NCBI RefSeq assembly: GCF_026344005.1
Contig: NZ_JAPKNH010000008.1
Coordinates: 62,001-126,000 of the forward strand
Direction: 5' to 3'
Source of the DNA: Kaistia terrae
GTDB lineage: Bacteria; Pseudomonadota; Alphaproteobacteria; Rhizobiales; Kaistiaceae
DNA: 64,000 nucleotides
Shown: positions 18,435 to 26,912 of the stretch, piece after piece
Position numbering within the stretch: the stretch's first letter is position 1
Layout: each line of letters starts with the position of its first letter
Notes under the pieces: model-generated
Databases searched by the model: none
The model's input: the letters and a program-made list of their open reading frames with translations, nothing else
Told to the model about the DNA's origin: nothing
Made by a program: the position numbers and the translations under genes

Positions 18435-19606
18435 ACGACTTCACCGCGGCCTTCGAGCACGCCTCCCTCATCGCCGCCCATGACGACGTCAACGCCTATG
18501 ACGCGGTGGTGCCGCCGATCGTGCAGACTTCGCTCTTCACCTTCTCGTCCTATGCCGAGATGGAAGAGACCTACAAGGGCAACAAGGTCCGCCCGGTCTA
18601 CAGCCGCGGCCTGAACCCCACCGTCCGCATCTTCGAGGAGAAGGTCGCCGCGATGGAAGGCGCCGAGGACGGCCTCGCCTTCGGCAGCGGCATGGCGGCG
18701 ATCTCGTCGACCGTGATCACCTTCGTCAAGCCGGGCGACCGCGTCGTCTGCGTGCGCCACGTCTATCCCGACGCCTACCGCCTGTTCGAGACGCTGCTGT
18801 CGCGCTACGGCGTTGCCGTCACCTATGTCGACGGCCGCGACGAGGCGGCGGTCGAGGCAGCGCTGCCGGGCGCCACGCTTTTCTACATGGAAAGCCCGAC
18901 CAGCTGGACGATGGAGACGCATGACGTCCAGGCGCTGGCGGCGATGGCGAAGCGCCACGGCGTCATCACCGCGATCGACAACAGCTGGGCCTCGCCGGTG
19001 TTCCAGCAGCCGATCAAGCTCGGCGTCGACCTGGTGCTGCACTCGGCCTCGAAGTATCTGGGTGGACACAGCGACGTCGTCGCCGGCGTCGTCGTCGGAT
19101 CGAAGGAACTGATCGGCAAGATCCGCTCCGGCACGCTGCCCTATCTCGGCGGCAAGCTGTCGCCCTTCGACGCCTGGCTGCTGATCCGCGGCCTGCGCAC
19201 CCTGCCGATCCGCATGAAGGCGCATGAAGCCGCCGCCCTGCATGTCGCGCGCCGCCTGCTCGACCACGACACCGTCGCCTCGGTCGAGCATCCCGGCCTC
19301 GGCAACGCGCTGCCGGCCGGCCTTTCCGGCACGTCGGGGCTGTTCTCGTTCACCTTCCGCGAAGGCGCCGTCGACATCGCCAAGTTCACCGACGCGCTCG
19401 GCCTGTTCAAGATCGGCGTCAGCTGGGGCGGCCATGAGAGCCTGGTGGTGCCGGCGCAGGTCGTCCGCGTCCAGGCAGCCGGCCCCAATTCGGCAATCGA
19501 CTTTGGCGTCAGCGCCAACATGGTCCGCCTGCATGTCGGCCTCGAGGGGGCCGACGCGCTCTGGAACGATCTCGCCGCGGCCATAGATACGGCCCGGCGC
19601 GCATAG
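18431..19606 (+). CDS. PLP-dependent Cys/Met metabolism enzyme (cystathionine lyase/gamma-synthase family)
   Basis: Fold-type I PLP enzyme, 391 residues. It has the substrate/PLP Tyr-Arg pair (PVYSRGLNPT), the AFGSGMAAISS phosphate-binding turn, AIDNSWASPVFQQP carrying the PLP Asp, and the Schiff-base lysine in SASKYLGGHSD (around residue 203). The C-terminal part (VRLHVGLE) is standard. Reaction choice within the family (beta-lyase, gamma-lyase, gamma-synthase) cannot be read from sequence alone. Its location between a FadR-type regulator and a carbohydrate-type ABC transporter is unusual; the imported compound may contain an amino acid or sulfur moiety. Confidence 0.85.
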   Translation: MNDFTAAFEHASLIAAHDDVNAYDAVVPPIVQTSLFTFSSYAEMEETYKGNKVRPVYSRGLNPTVRIFEEKVAAMEGAEDGLAFGSGMAAISSTVITFVKPGDRVVCVRHVYPDAYRLFETLLSRYGVAVTYVDGRDEAAVEAALPGATLFYMESPTSWTMETHDVQALAAMAKRHGVITAIDNSWASPVFQQPIKLGVDLVLHSASKYLGGHSDVVAGVVVGSKELIGKIRSGTLPYLGGKLSPFDAWLLIRGLRTLPIRMKAHEAAALHVARRLLDHDTVASVEHPGLGNALPAGLSGTSGLFSFTFREGAVDIAKFTDALGLFKIGVSWGGHESLVVPAQVVRVQAAGPNSAIDFGVSANMVRLHVGLEGADALWNDLAAAIDTARRA

Positions 19607-19638
19607 CACTGCAGTCAACAAAAAGAGGGAGACAACCA

Positions 19639-20901
19639 ATGTTCAGGAAGATCGCCGCAGCCGCCGTCATGACGGCGCTGCTCGCAGGCTCGGCGCTCGC
19701 CGACACCAAGCTGAAGCTCGTCGAGGTCATCACGAGCCCCGAGCGCACCGAGACGCTGAAGGGCATCGTCAAGACCTTCGAGGCCGCCAATCCCGGCACG
19801 ACGGTCGAGATCATCTCGCTGCCCTGGGGCCAGGCCTTCGAGAAGTTCGCGACCATGGTCGCCGCCGGCGAGACGCCCGACGTCATGGAGATGCCGGACA
19901 CCTGGCTGTCGCTCTATGCCAATCGCGGCATGCTCGAAAACCTCGAGCCCTACATCGCCAAGTGGGACGAGGCTTCCGACCTGAACGACCGCGCGCTTGA
20001 GCTCGGCCGCTCGGTCAAGGACACCGCCTACATGCTGCCTTACGGCTTCTATCTGCGCGCGATGTTCTACAACAAGAAGCTGTTCGCGGAAGCCGGCGTC
20101 ACCGAAGTTCCGAAGACGCTGGTTGAGTTCGAAGAGGCCGCCAAGAAGGTCTCGGCACTGCCGGGCAAGGCCGGCTACTGCCTGCGCGGCGGCCCCGGCG
20201 GCCTGAATGGCTGGGTCATGTTCGGCGCGATCGCCAATGGCGACAACACCTTCTTCAAGGAAGACGGCACGTCGACCTTCGCCGATGCCGGCTGGGTCAA
20301 GGGTCTGACCTTCGTCACCGACATGTACAAGAAGGGCTATGCCCCGAAGGACAGCGTCAACTGGGGCTTTAACGAGATCGTCGCCGGCTTCTATTCCGGC
20401 ACCTGCGCGATGCTCGACCAGGACCCGGACGCTCTGATCGCCATCGCCGAGCGGATGAAGCCGGAAGACTACGGCATCATGACCATGCCGAAGGGTGAGA
20501 ACGGCAAGACCTTCCCGACCATCGGCTATGCTGGCTGGTCGATGTTCTCGACGAGCCAGGACAAGGAAGCCTCCTGGAAGCTGCTCGCGGCGCTCGAAGG
20601 CAAGGAAGGCAACATCGCCTGGAACAAGAAGACGGGCGCGCTCCCGGCCCGCAAGTCGGCCGAGACGGACCCCTTCTACGCCAGCGAGCAGTTCAAGGGC
20701 TGGTTCGCCGAACTCTCCGACAAGGACGTCGTCCCGACCGTGATGCCGACCTACCTGCCCGAGTTCGCCTTCTTCAAGGACTCGCTGGTCATCAAGTCGA
20801 GCCAGCAGGCGCTGCTCGGCGAGATCACGCCGGAAGAGCTTGGCCAGGAGTGGGCCGACTACCTGACCAAGAGCCAGCAGAAGTTCCTCGCCACCAAGTA
20901 A
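19639..20901 (+). CDS. CUT1-type ABC transporter, periplasmic binding protein
   Basis: 420-residue solute-binding protein of family 1. Signal peptide with cleavage expected after ALA near residue 21, then typical motifs FEAANPGTTVEI, GETPDVMEMPD and LPYGFYLRAMFYNKKLF. GAGGGAG just upstream supports the start. It follows the PLP enzyme by 32 bp and is separated from its permeases by a 219-bp gap that contains strong hairpins. The substrate is unknown; family members bind oligosaccharides, sugar alcohols or glycerol phosphates. Confidence 0.88.
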   Translation: MFRKIAAAAVMTALLAGSALADTKLKLVEVITSPERTETLKGIVKTFEAANPGTTVEIISLPWGQAFEKFATMVAAGETPDVMEMPDTWLSLYANRGMLENLEPYIAKWDEASDLNDRALELGRSVKDTAYMLPYGFYLRAMFYNKKLFAEAGVTEVPKTLVEFEEAAKKVSALPGKAGYCLRGGPGGLNGWVMFGAIANGDNTFFKEDGTSTFADAGWVKGLTFVTDMYKKGYAPKDSVNWGFNEIVAGFYSGTCAMLDQDPDALIAIAERMKPEDYGIMTMPKGENGKTFPTIGYAGWSMFSTSQDKEASWKLLAALEGKEGNIAWNKKTGALPARKSAETDPFYASEQFKGWFAELSDKDVVPTVMPTYLPEFAFFKDSLVIKSSQQALLGEITPEELGQEWADYLTKSQQKFLATK

Positions 20902-20957
20902 GCCCTGGCTGCGAGTTACCGAGCTGCGCCTGAGCTTCGGCCCGGGCCACCGTCGGA

Positions 20958-21042
20958 CCGGCCCTCCCCATGCGGGGGGCCGGGACCCGGCAGAAACGGT
21001 TGCGGGAGGGGAACGCCCCTCGACGGGGCTACAGCGCCTCCC
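20958..21042 (+). promoter_or_regulatory. Hairpin region between binding-protein and permease genes
   Basis: Two stem-loops follow the binding-protein stop. The first pairs CCGGCCCTCC (20958-20967) with GGGGGGCCGG (20974-20983). The second is GAGGGG-AACG-CCCCTC (21006-21021), nested inside CGGGAGG...CCTCCCG (21003-21042). There is no T-run, so this looks like an mRNA-stabilising or attenuating structure rather than a full terminator. Confidence 0.6.
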
Positions 21043-21120
21043 GAAACCAAGTTCCGCGACTGCGACCTCCGCCAAGAGAGGTTTTAACAGCTGCGAAGAG
21101 ACCAAAGGGATCGACTTCCG

Positions 21121-22053
21121 ATGACAGAGGCCGTGAGCGCCCAATATGGGCGAGATCGACGACCGTTCTTGCGGCGACTCGCCATTGCGAGCGAGCCCTA
21201 TCTTTACTCCGCCCCGGCGCTGATCCTGATCGTCACGGTGATGCTGGTGCCGCTCGCGATCGGCATTTCCTACGCCTTCCGCGACATGACGCTGCTCGAT
21301 CCGTTCTCCGGCGGGTTCATCGGCCTCGACCATTTCCGCGCCATCGCCAAGGACAAGACCTTCTGGCTGGCGCTGAAGAATACCGTCTACTGGACGGGCT
21401 ATTCGGTGGCGCTCCAGTTCGCCTTCGGCCTGATCCTGGCGCTGCTGCTCGACAAGCCCTTTTACGGCCGTGGCCTCGCCCAGGCGCTCTGCTTCCTGCC
21501 CTGGGCCGTGCCGAGCTTCCTGTCCGGCCTGAACTGGGCCTGGATGTTCAACCCGGTCGTCGGCCCGATCCCGCATTGGCTGTATGGCATCGGCCTGATG
21601 AGCGCGCCGGACAACATCCTGTCCGACCCGGATCTCGCCATGTGGGGGCCGATCATCGCCAATGTCTGGTGGGGCATCCCGTTCTTCGCCATCACGCTGC
21701 TGGCGGCCCTGCAGTCGATCCCGCGCGACCTCTATGAGGCGGCCGCCATCGACGGTGCGACGCCGTTCCAGCGCTTCCGCTCGATCACCCTGCCCTTCCT
21801 GGCGCCGACGATCGCCATCACCGTCATGCTGCGCACGATCTGGATCGCCAATTTCGCCGATCTGATCGTCGTGATGACCAATGGCGGCCCTGCCGACAAG
21901 ACGCAGATCGTCGCCAGCTACATCTTCACCCAGGCCTTCCGCAGGCTCGATTTCGGCTACGCCTCGGCAATCGCAATGGTGCTTCTGTTGCTGCTGATGG
22001 TCTACTCGCTGCTGATCGTGTTCCTGCGCCAGACGCTGCTCAAGGAACGCTAG
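21121..22053 (+). CDS. CUT1-type ABC transporter permease 1
   Basis: 310-residue MalF/UgpA-type membrane subunit. The first hydrophobic segment lies at about residues 28-50 (YLYSAPALILIVTVML), and the EAA loop at about 200-228 reads YEAAAIDGAT then ITLPFLAPTI. It follows the hairpin-rich gap and precedes the second permease by 3 bp, so the two are surely co-translated. Together with 22057-23979 it makes a complete importer with its own ATPase. Confidence 0.9.
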   Translation: MTEAVSAQYGRDRRPFLRRLAIASEPYLYSAPALILIVTVMLVPLAIGISYAFRDMTLLDPFSGGFIGLDHFRAIAKDKTFWLALKNTVYWTGYSVALQFAFGLILALLLDKPFYGRGLAQALCFLPWAVPSFLSGLNWAWMFNPVVGPIPHWLYGIGLMSAPDNILSDPDLAMWGPIIANVWWGIPFFAITLLAALQSIPRDLYEAAAIDGATPFQRFRSITLPFLAPTIAITVMLRTIWIANFADLIVVMTNGGPADKTQIVASYIFTQAFRRLDFGYASAIAMVLLLLLMVYSLLIVFLRQTLLKER

Positions 22054-22056
22054 ACC

Positions 22057-22893
22057 ATGATCCGACCCAAGCGCCTTGGCATGACGATCGCCCACCGGGC
22101 AGCCATCCTCGTCTACGTCGCCTTCGCCCTGTTCCCGCTCTACTGGCTGGTCAAGGTCTCGGTGACGCCGAACGACCTCCTCTATTCCGAGGGCGTCAAG
22201 ATGTGGCCGTCGCGCGCCACGCTCGACCACTTCGCCTTCGTGCTGGAACACAGCGACTTCCCGCTGTTCTTCCGCAATTCGATGATCGTTTCCGTCTCGA
22301 CGGCGTTCATCGTCACCATCCTGTCCTCGATCGGCGGCTATGCGCTGTCGCGCTTCACCTTCCGGGGCAAGTTCTGGATCGTCGGGCTGATGCTGCTGAC
22401 GCAGATGTTCCCGCTGGTGATGCTGATCGCGCCGATCTTCAAGATGCTGTCGCCGCTCGGCCTGACCAACAGCCTCTCGGGCCTGATCCTGGTCTATGTC
22501 GCCTTCAACGTGCCGTTCGCGACCTTCCTTATGCAGTCCTTCTTCGACGGCATCCCGAAGGATCTCGAAGAAGCCGCGATGATCGACGGTGCCACCCGCT
22601 TCATGGCGTTCCGGCAGATCATCCTGCCGCTGACGCTGCCGGGCATGGCGGCGACGCTCGGCTTCGTCTTCACGGCGGCGTGGAGCGAGCTCTTGTTCGC
22701 GCTGATGCTGATCTCCGGCGTCGACGCCAGCACCTTCCCGGTCGGCCTCCTGAGCTTCGTCTCGAAGTTCTCGGTCGATTTCGGACAGATGATGGCAGCC
22801 GGCGTGCTCGCGCTGATCCCCGCCTGTATCTTCTTCCTTCTCATCCAGCGCTACCTCGTGCAGGGCCTCACGGCCGGCGCGGTCAAGGGCTGA
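22057..22893 (+). CDS. CUT1-type ABC transporter permease 2
   Basis: 278-residue MalG/UgpE-type membrane subunit. It has six hydrophobic segments, beginning at about residue 13 (AAILVYVAFALFPLYWLV), an EAA loop EEAAMIDGAT then IILPLTLPG at about 175-205, and the standard C-terminal LVQGLTAGAVKG. The start is 3 bp after the upstream permease stop and 12 bp separate its stop from the ATPase start. Assignment is firm; substrate is not readable. Confidence 0.9.
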   Translation: MIRPKRLGMTIAHRAAILVYVAFALFPLYWLVKVSVTPNDLLYSEGVKMWPSRATLDHFAFVLEHSDFPLFFRNSMIVSVSTAFIVTILSSIGGYALSRFTFRGKFWIVGLMLLTQMFPLVMLIAPIFKMLSPLGLTNSLSGLILVYVAFNVPFATFLMQSFFDGIPKDLEEAAMIDGATRFMAFRQIILPLTLPGMAATLGFVFTAAWSELLFALMLISGVDASTFPVGLLSFVSKFSVDFGQMMAAGVLALIPACIFFLLIQRYLVQGLTAGAVKG

Positions 22894-22905
22894 CGGAGCA
22901 TCGCA

Positions 22906-23979
22906 ATGGCATCCATCGATATCACCGACGTCCGCAAGGCCTATGGCAGCACCAAGATCCTGCATGGCGTCGACCTGACCATCAAGGACGGCGAATTCGT
23001 CGTGCTGGTCGGCCCGTCCGGCTGCGGCAAGTCCACTTTGCTGCGGATGATCGCCGGCCTGGAGGACATCTCGTCCGGCGAGATCCGCATCGGCGGCAGG
23101 ATCGTCAACGACCTCGACCCGAAGGACCGCGACATCGCCATGGTGTTCCAGTCCTATGCGCTCTATCCGCATATGACGGTCGCCGACAACATGAGCTACA
23201 GCCTGCGCCTCCGGAAAACGGCGAAGGAGAAGATCGCCTCCGCCATTTCGGGTGCCGCCGCCAAGCTCAGCCTGACGCCGCTGATGGAGCGGCGCCCCAA
23301 GGCGCTCTCCGGCGGCCAGCGCCAGCGCGTCGCCATGGGCCGCGCCATCGTGCGTTCGCCCAAGGCGTTCCTGTTCGACGAGCCGCTTTCCAACCTGGAC
23401 GCCCGCCTGCGCGAGCACATGCGCGGCGAGATCAAGAAGCTGCACCAGGACCTCGGCGCCACCTCGATCTACGTCACCCACGACCAGATCGAGGCGATGA
23501 CGCTGGCAGACCGCATCGTTGCGATGAATGCCGGTCTCGTGCAGCAGGTCGGCAGCCCGCTCGATCTCTATGACCGGCCGGCCAATCTGTTCGTCGCCGG
23601 CTTCATGGGTTCGCCGGCCATGAACATGTTCGAGGGCACCTACCGCGCCGCCAATGGCGGCACCGTCGAACTGGCGCAGGGCGTCGTCGTGCCGCTCGCC
23701 GGCCCGGCCCCGACCGCCGACGGCACCAAGCTCACGCTCGGCATCCGCCCGGAGCATGTCCTTGTCGGCAAGACCGGGCTGGAAGGCATCCAGGCGCTGA
23801 TCGACCTGGTCGAGCCGACCGGCTTCGGCACCATCCTGCATGCCAGCGCCTTCGGAGCCGACGTCAAGGCGTTCTCGCTGGAGCGCGGCGTCGCCGTGCG
23901 CGGCGATACGGTCAGCGTGTCGTTCCCGGTCGAGCGCATCCATCTGTTCGATACCGCGACGGGCTCGCGCATCGGCTGA
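22906..23979 (+). CDS. CUT1-type ABC transporter ATPase (MalK/UgpC type)
   Basis: 357-residue nucleotide-binding subunit with Walker A GPSGCGKST (residues 37-45), signature LSGGQRQRV, Walker B FLFDEP followed by LSNLDA, the switch His in VTHDQ and a C-terminal TOBE-type regulatory domain (about 235-355). It completes the second CUT1 system. Its ATPase core is very like that at 5024. As one of only two such ATPases here it is a candidate shared energiser for the two ATPase-less CUT1 systems at 44.9-48.0 kb and 53.2-56.3 kb. Confidence 0.93.
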   Translation: MASIDITDVRKAYGSTKILHGVDLTIKDGEFVVLVGPSGCGKSTLLRMIAGLEDISSGEIRIGGRIVNDLDPKDRDIAMVFQSYALYPHMTVADNMSYSLRLRKTAKEKIASAISGAAAKLSLTPLMERRPKALSGGQRQRVAMGRAIVRSPKAFLFDEPLSNLDARLREHMRGEIKKLHQDLGATSIYVTHDQIEAMTLADRIVAMNAGLVQQVGSPLDLYDRPANLFVAGFMGSPAMNMFEGTYRAANGGTVELAQGVVVPLAGPAPTADGTKLTLGIRPEHVLVGKTGLEGIQALIDLVEPTGFGTILHASAFGADVKAFSLERGVAVRGDTVSVSFPVERIHLFDTATGSRIG

Positions 23980-24018
23980 GGCAAGATCAGCAGGGATGGA
24001 TCCGCCATCCCCGCTCCC

Positions 24019-24160
24019 CATCATCCTGAGGTGCTTCGCGTGAGCGAAGCCTCGAAGGAGGGTCCAGCGAAGCTCCTCGCGAGCGTCGGTCCAGACGGAC
24101 GCAAGGAGCCGTCTGGCCCCTCCTTCGAGGCCCGGCTGCGCCGGGCGCCTCAGGATGATG
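24019..24160. repeat. Long inverted-repeat element, 'CATCATCCTGAGG' family copy 1
   Basis: 142-bp near-palindrome starting CATCATCCTGAGGTGC and ending with the inverse CAGGATGATG, with internal arms CCTCGAAGGAGGG and CCTCCTTCGAGG. Sister copies lie at 26751-26875, 32665-32770 and 48127-48270. The four copies share ends and arm sequence but differ in the centre and contain no ORF. They look like non-autonomous palindromic elements dispersed between genes. Confidence 0.8.
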
Positions 24161-24249
24161 TTCGTGCGGTTTGCAGCTAGCGACACGATGCTGGACCGGG
24201 CGTCGCGCCCGGTTCATTCTTGATTGATGGATCGATGGAGGATCGTCCC

Positions 24250-26685
24250 GTGAGTTCGCCCAGCACCACCTCTCCGGCTTCCGACCGCCTCGCCCTTCTG
24301 GCGGAGCTCGAAAAGAAGATCCTCTGGCTGGCGGCGTGGACCATCCACAACGCCAACCACCTCCGCGACAATGCGGAAGGGATCAAGGTCGGCGGCCACC
24401 AGGCCTCGTCCGCCTCGCTCGCCACCATCATGACGGCGCTCTATCTCGACGTGCTGCGCCCGCAGGACCGCGTCGCGGTCAAGCCGCATGCGAGCCCGAT
24501 CTTCCACGCGATCCAGTACCTTCTTGGCCGCCAGACCCGCGAAAAGCTCGAAAACTTCCGCGGTTACAAGGGCGCGCAGAGCTACCCCTCGCGCACCAAG
24601 GACATTGACGGCGTCGACTTCTCGACCGGCTCGGTCGGCCTCGGCGTGGCGCAGACGCTCTTCTCCTCGCTTGTGCAGGACTATGTCCGCGCCAAGGGCT
24701 GGAGCGGCGAGCATCCCGAAGGCAGGATGATCGCGCTCGTCGGCGACGCCGAGATGGACGAGGGCAACATCTTCGAGGCACTGCTTGAAGGCTGGAAGCA
24801 CGGCCTGCGCAACACATGGTGGATCGTCGACTACAACCGCCAGAGCCTCGATGCCGTCGTCCGCGAGGGGCTCTGGCAGCGCTTTGAAGCGATCTTCCAG
24901 AACTTTGGCTGGGACGTCGTCGTCCTCAAATACGGCGTGCTGCTGGAAGCGGCCTTCCAGGAGCCGGGCGGCGAACGCCTGCGTGACTGGATCGACAATT
25001 GCCCGAACCAGCTCTATTCGGCGCTTTGCTTCCAGGGCGGCGCGGCTTGGCGCAAGCGCCTTCTCGACGAGATCGGCGACCAGGGCGAGGTGACGAAGCT
25101 GGTCGAGGCGCGTTCGGACGAGGAACTGGCCAAGCTGATGACCAACCTTGCCGGCCACGACCTGCCGACGCTGCTCGACGCCTTCGCCAAGGCAGGCCAG
25201 CATGACCGGCCGACCTGCTTCATCGCCTACACGATCAAGGGTTTTGGCCTGCCGCTCGCCGGCCACAAGGATAACCATGCCGGGTTGATGAACCCGACCC
25301 AGATGGACGCCTTCCGCACCGCGATGAACGTCCGTCCCGGCCATGAATGGGAAAATTTTGAAGGTCTTTCGGCCAAGCCGGACAGGCTTCAGGCCTTCCT
25401 CGACGCCGTGCCGTTCAACAAGCGCGAGAAGGCGGCGGTCTCGCCGCATATCGACGTTCCCGCCGTGCTGCCGACACCCGGCGTCGCCGGCAAGGAGCTT
25501 TCGACCCAGGCGGGCTTCGGCCAGATCCTGAACGAGATCTCGCGCGAGGATTCCGACTTTGCCAACCGCATCGTCACCACCTCGCCGGATGTCACCGTCT
25601 CGACCAATCTCGGCCCCTGGGTCAACCGGCGCGGCCTGTTCGCGCTCGAAAGCATGGCCGACACCTTCAAGTCGGAGCGCATTCCCTCGACCTTCAACTG
25701 GGAATTCTCGCCCTCGGGCCAGCATCTCGAACTCGGCATCGCCGAGATGAACCTCTTTCTCATGCTCTCGGCGCTGGGGCTTAGTCACTCCATCAATGGC
25801 GAACGGTTGCTGCCGATCGGCACGCTCTACGACCCGTTCATCTATCGCGGTGCCGATGCCCTCAACTATGCCTGCTACCAGGATGCACGCTTCATCCTCG
25901 TCGCCACCCCGTCCGGCATCACGCTGGCGCCGGAAGGCGGCGCGCACCAGTCGATCGGCACGCCGCTGATCGGCATGGCGCAGGACGGCCTCGCCGCCTT
26001 CGAGCCGGCCTTCGTCGACGAACTCGCCACCATCCTCCGCTTCGGCTTCGACTACATCCAGCGCAATGGCGAAGGCGACCCGGACGAACGGACCTGGCTG
26101 CGCGACCAGACCGGCGGTTCGATCTATCTGCGCCTCTCGACCCGGCCGCTCGAACAGCCTGCCCGCACCATCGACGACGAGTTGTCACGCGCCATCGTCG
26201 ATGGGGCTTACTGGCTGCGGAAGCCCGGCCCGAATGCCGAGGTGGTCATCGCCTATACCGGCGCGGTGGCGCCCGAGGCAATCGAGGCGACCGGCCTGCT
26301 GGCCGAGGACCGCCGCGATATCGGCCTGCTCGCCATCACCTCGGCCGACCGGCTAAATGCCGGCTGGACCGCGGCGGGACGGGCCCGCGAGCGCGGCCTC
26401 GTGCACGCGCAGTCACATGTCGAACGACTGTTCGCCGACCTGCCGCATCATTGCAGCCTTGTGACCGTGCTCGACGGCCATCCGGCGACGCTGGGCTGGC
26501 TTGGCTCGGTCGGCGGCCACCGCACCCGTTCGCTCGGCGTTGAGCATTTCGGCCAGACCGGCACGATCGCCGATCTCTATCGCCACCACGGCATCGACGC
26601 CCAGGCGATTGTACGCGCGGCGCTGGCGTTGGCGCCGGAACGCCCGGTCCGCTATCTGCGCGAGGCGTCTGGACCGGGGGTTTAG
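24250..26685 (+). CDS. AceE-like ThDP-dependent E1 (pyruvate dehydrogenase/transketolase superfamily)
   Basis: 811-residue thiamin-diphosphate enzyme. The domain order is that of the single-chain E1 of AceE type: N-terminal ThDP domain with GDAEMDEGNIFEAL...VDYNRQSLD (the GDG-x-NN type cofactor motif, about residues 170-205), a middle Pyr domain (ELGIAEMNLFL, about 500) and a transketolase C-terminal domain. It is somewhat shorter than E. coli AceE (887), and no E2 or E3 gene is next to it, so the reaction is open: 2-oxoacid decarboxylation or a ketol transfer. The GTG start at 24250 is preferred because GGAGG lies 8 bp upstream; ATG at 24235 is the alternative. Confidence 0.75.
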   Translation: MSSPSTTSPASDRLALLAELEKKILWLAAWTIHNANHLRDNAEGIKVGGHQASSASLATIMTALYLDVLRPQDRVAVKPHASPIFHAIQYLLGRQTREKLENFRGYKGAQSYPSRTKDIDGVDFSTGSVGLGVAQTLFSSLVQDYVRAKGWSGEHPEGRMIALVGDAEMDEGNIFEALLEGWKHGLRNTWWIVDYNRQSLDAVVREGLWQRFEAIFQNFGWDVVVLKYGVLLEAAFQEPGGERLRDWIDNCPNQLYSALCFQGGAAWRKRLLDEIGDQGEVTKLVEARSDEELAKLMTNLAGHDLPTLLDAFAKAGQHDRPTCFIAYTIKGFGLPLAGHKDNHAGLMNPTQMDAFRTAMNVRPGHEWENFEGLSAKPDRLQAFLDAVPFNKREKAAVSPHIDVPAVLPTPGVAGKELSTQAGFGQILNEISREDSDFANRIVTTSPDVTVSTNLGPWVNRRGLFALESMADTFKSERIPSTFNWEFSPSGQHLELGIAEMNLFLMLSALGLSHSINGERLLPIGTLYDPFIYRGADALNYACYQDARFILVATPSGITLAPEGGAHQSIGTPLIGMAQDGLAAFEPAFVDELATILRFGFDYIQRNGEGDPDERTWLRDQTGGSIYLRLSTRPLEQPARTIDDELSRAIVDGAYWLRKPGPNAEVVIAYTGAVAPEAIEATGLLAEDRRDIGLLAITSADRLNAGWTAAGRARERGLVHAQSHVERLFADLPHHCSLVTVLDGHPATLGWLGSVGGHRTRSLGVEHFGQTGTIADLYRHHGIDAQAIVRAALALAPERPVRYLREASGPGV

Positions 26686-26750
26686 GGAGGTCGAGCCCTC
26701 CTCTCGCATCCCTTGGAGAGGCTGAAGGGAAGGCATGTTCGAAACGCGAT

Positions 26751-26875
26751 CATCATCCTGAGGTGCCCGGCAAGGCCGGGCCTCGAAGGAGGGTTCAGAA
26801 GGTACGTCTGTACGCGACAGCACCCACTGGATCCTCCTTCGAGGCTTCGCTCACGCGAAGCACCTCAGGATGATG
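26751..26875. repeat. Long inverted-repeat element, 'CATCATCCTGAGG' family copy 2
   Basis: 125-bp near-palindrome with the same ends as the copy at 24019 (CATCATCCTGAGGTGC and its inverse) and arms GCCTCGAAGGAGGG and CCTCCTTCGAGGC. It lies between the convergent E1 and inositol-phosphatase-like genes, where a transcribed hairpin could act as a two-way terminator. Confidence 0.8.
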
Positions 26876-26912
26876 GTGGAGCGGTTCGATCTACCATGAA
26901 GGCTCGACCGCC

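Noticed and set aside
19615-24186. A 1523-residue open frame on the minus strand opposite the second transporter operon
   Set aside because: It is antisense to four well-supported genes in GC-rich codons, is rich in Arg/His/Asp/Gly as expected for a shadow frame, and shows no domain.
24220-24249. TTG start giving a 10-residue longer E1 protein
   Set aside because: No ribosome-binding site, whereas GTG 24250 has GGAGG at the right distance.
24019-26875. Pair of inverted-repeat elements as ends of a composite transposon carrying the E1 gene
   Set aside because: No transposase lies between them, other copies occur singly, and each is itself a complete palindrome, so they look independent.
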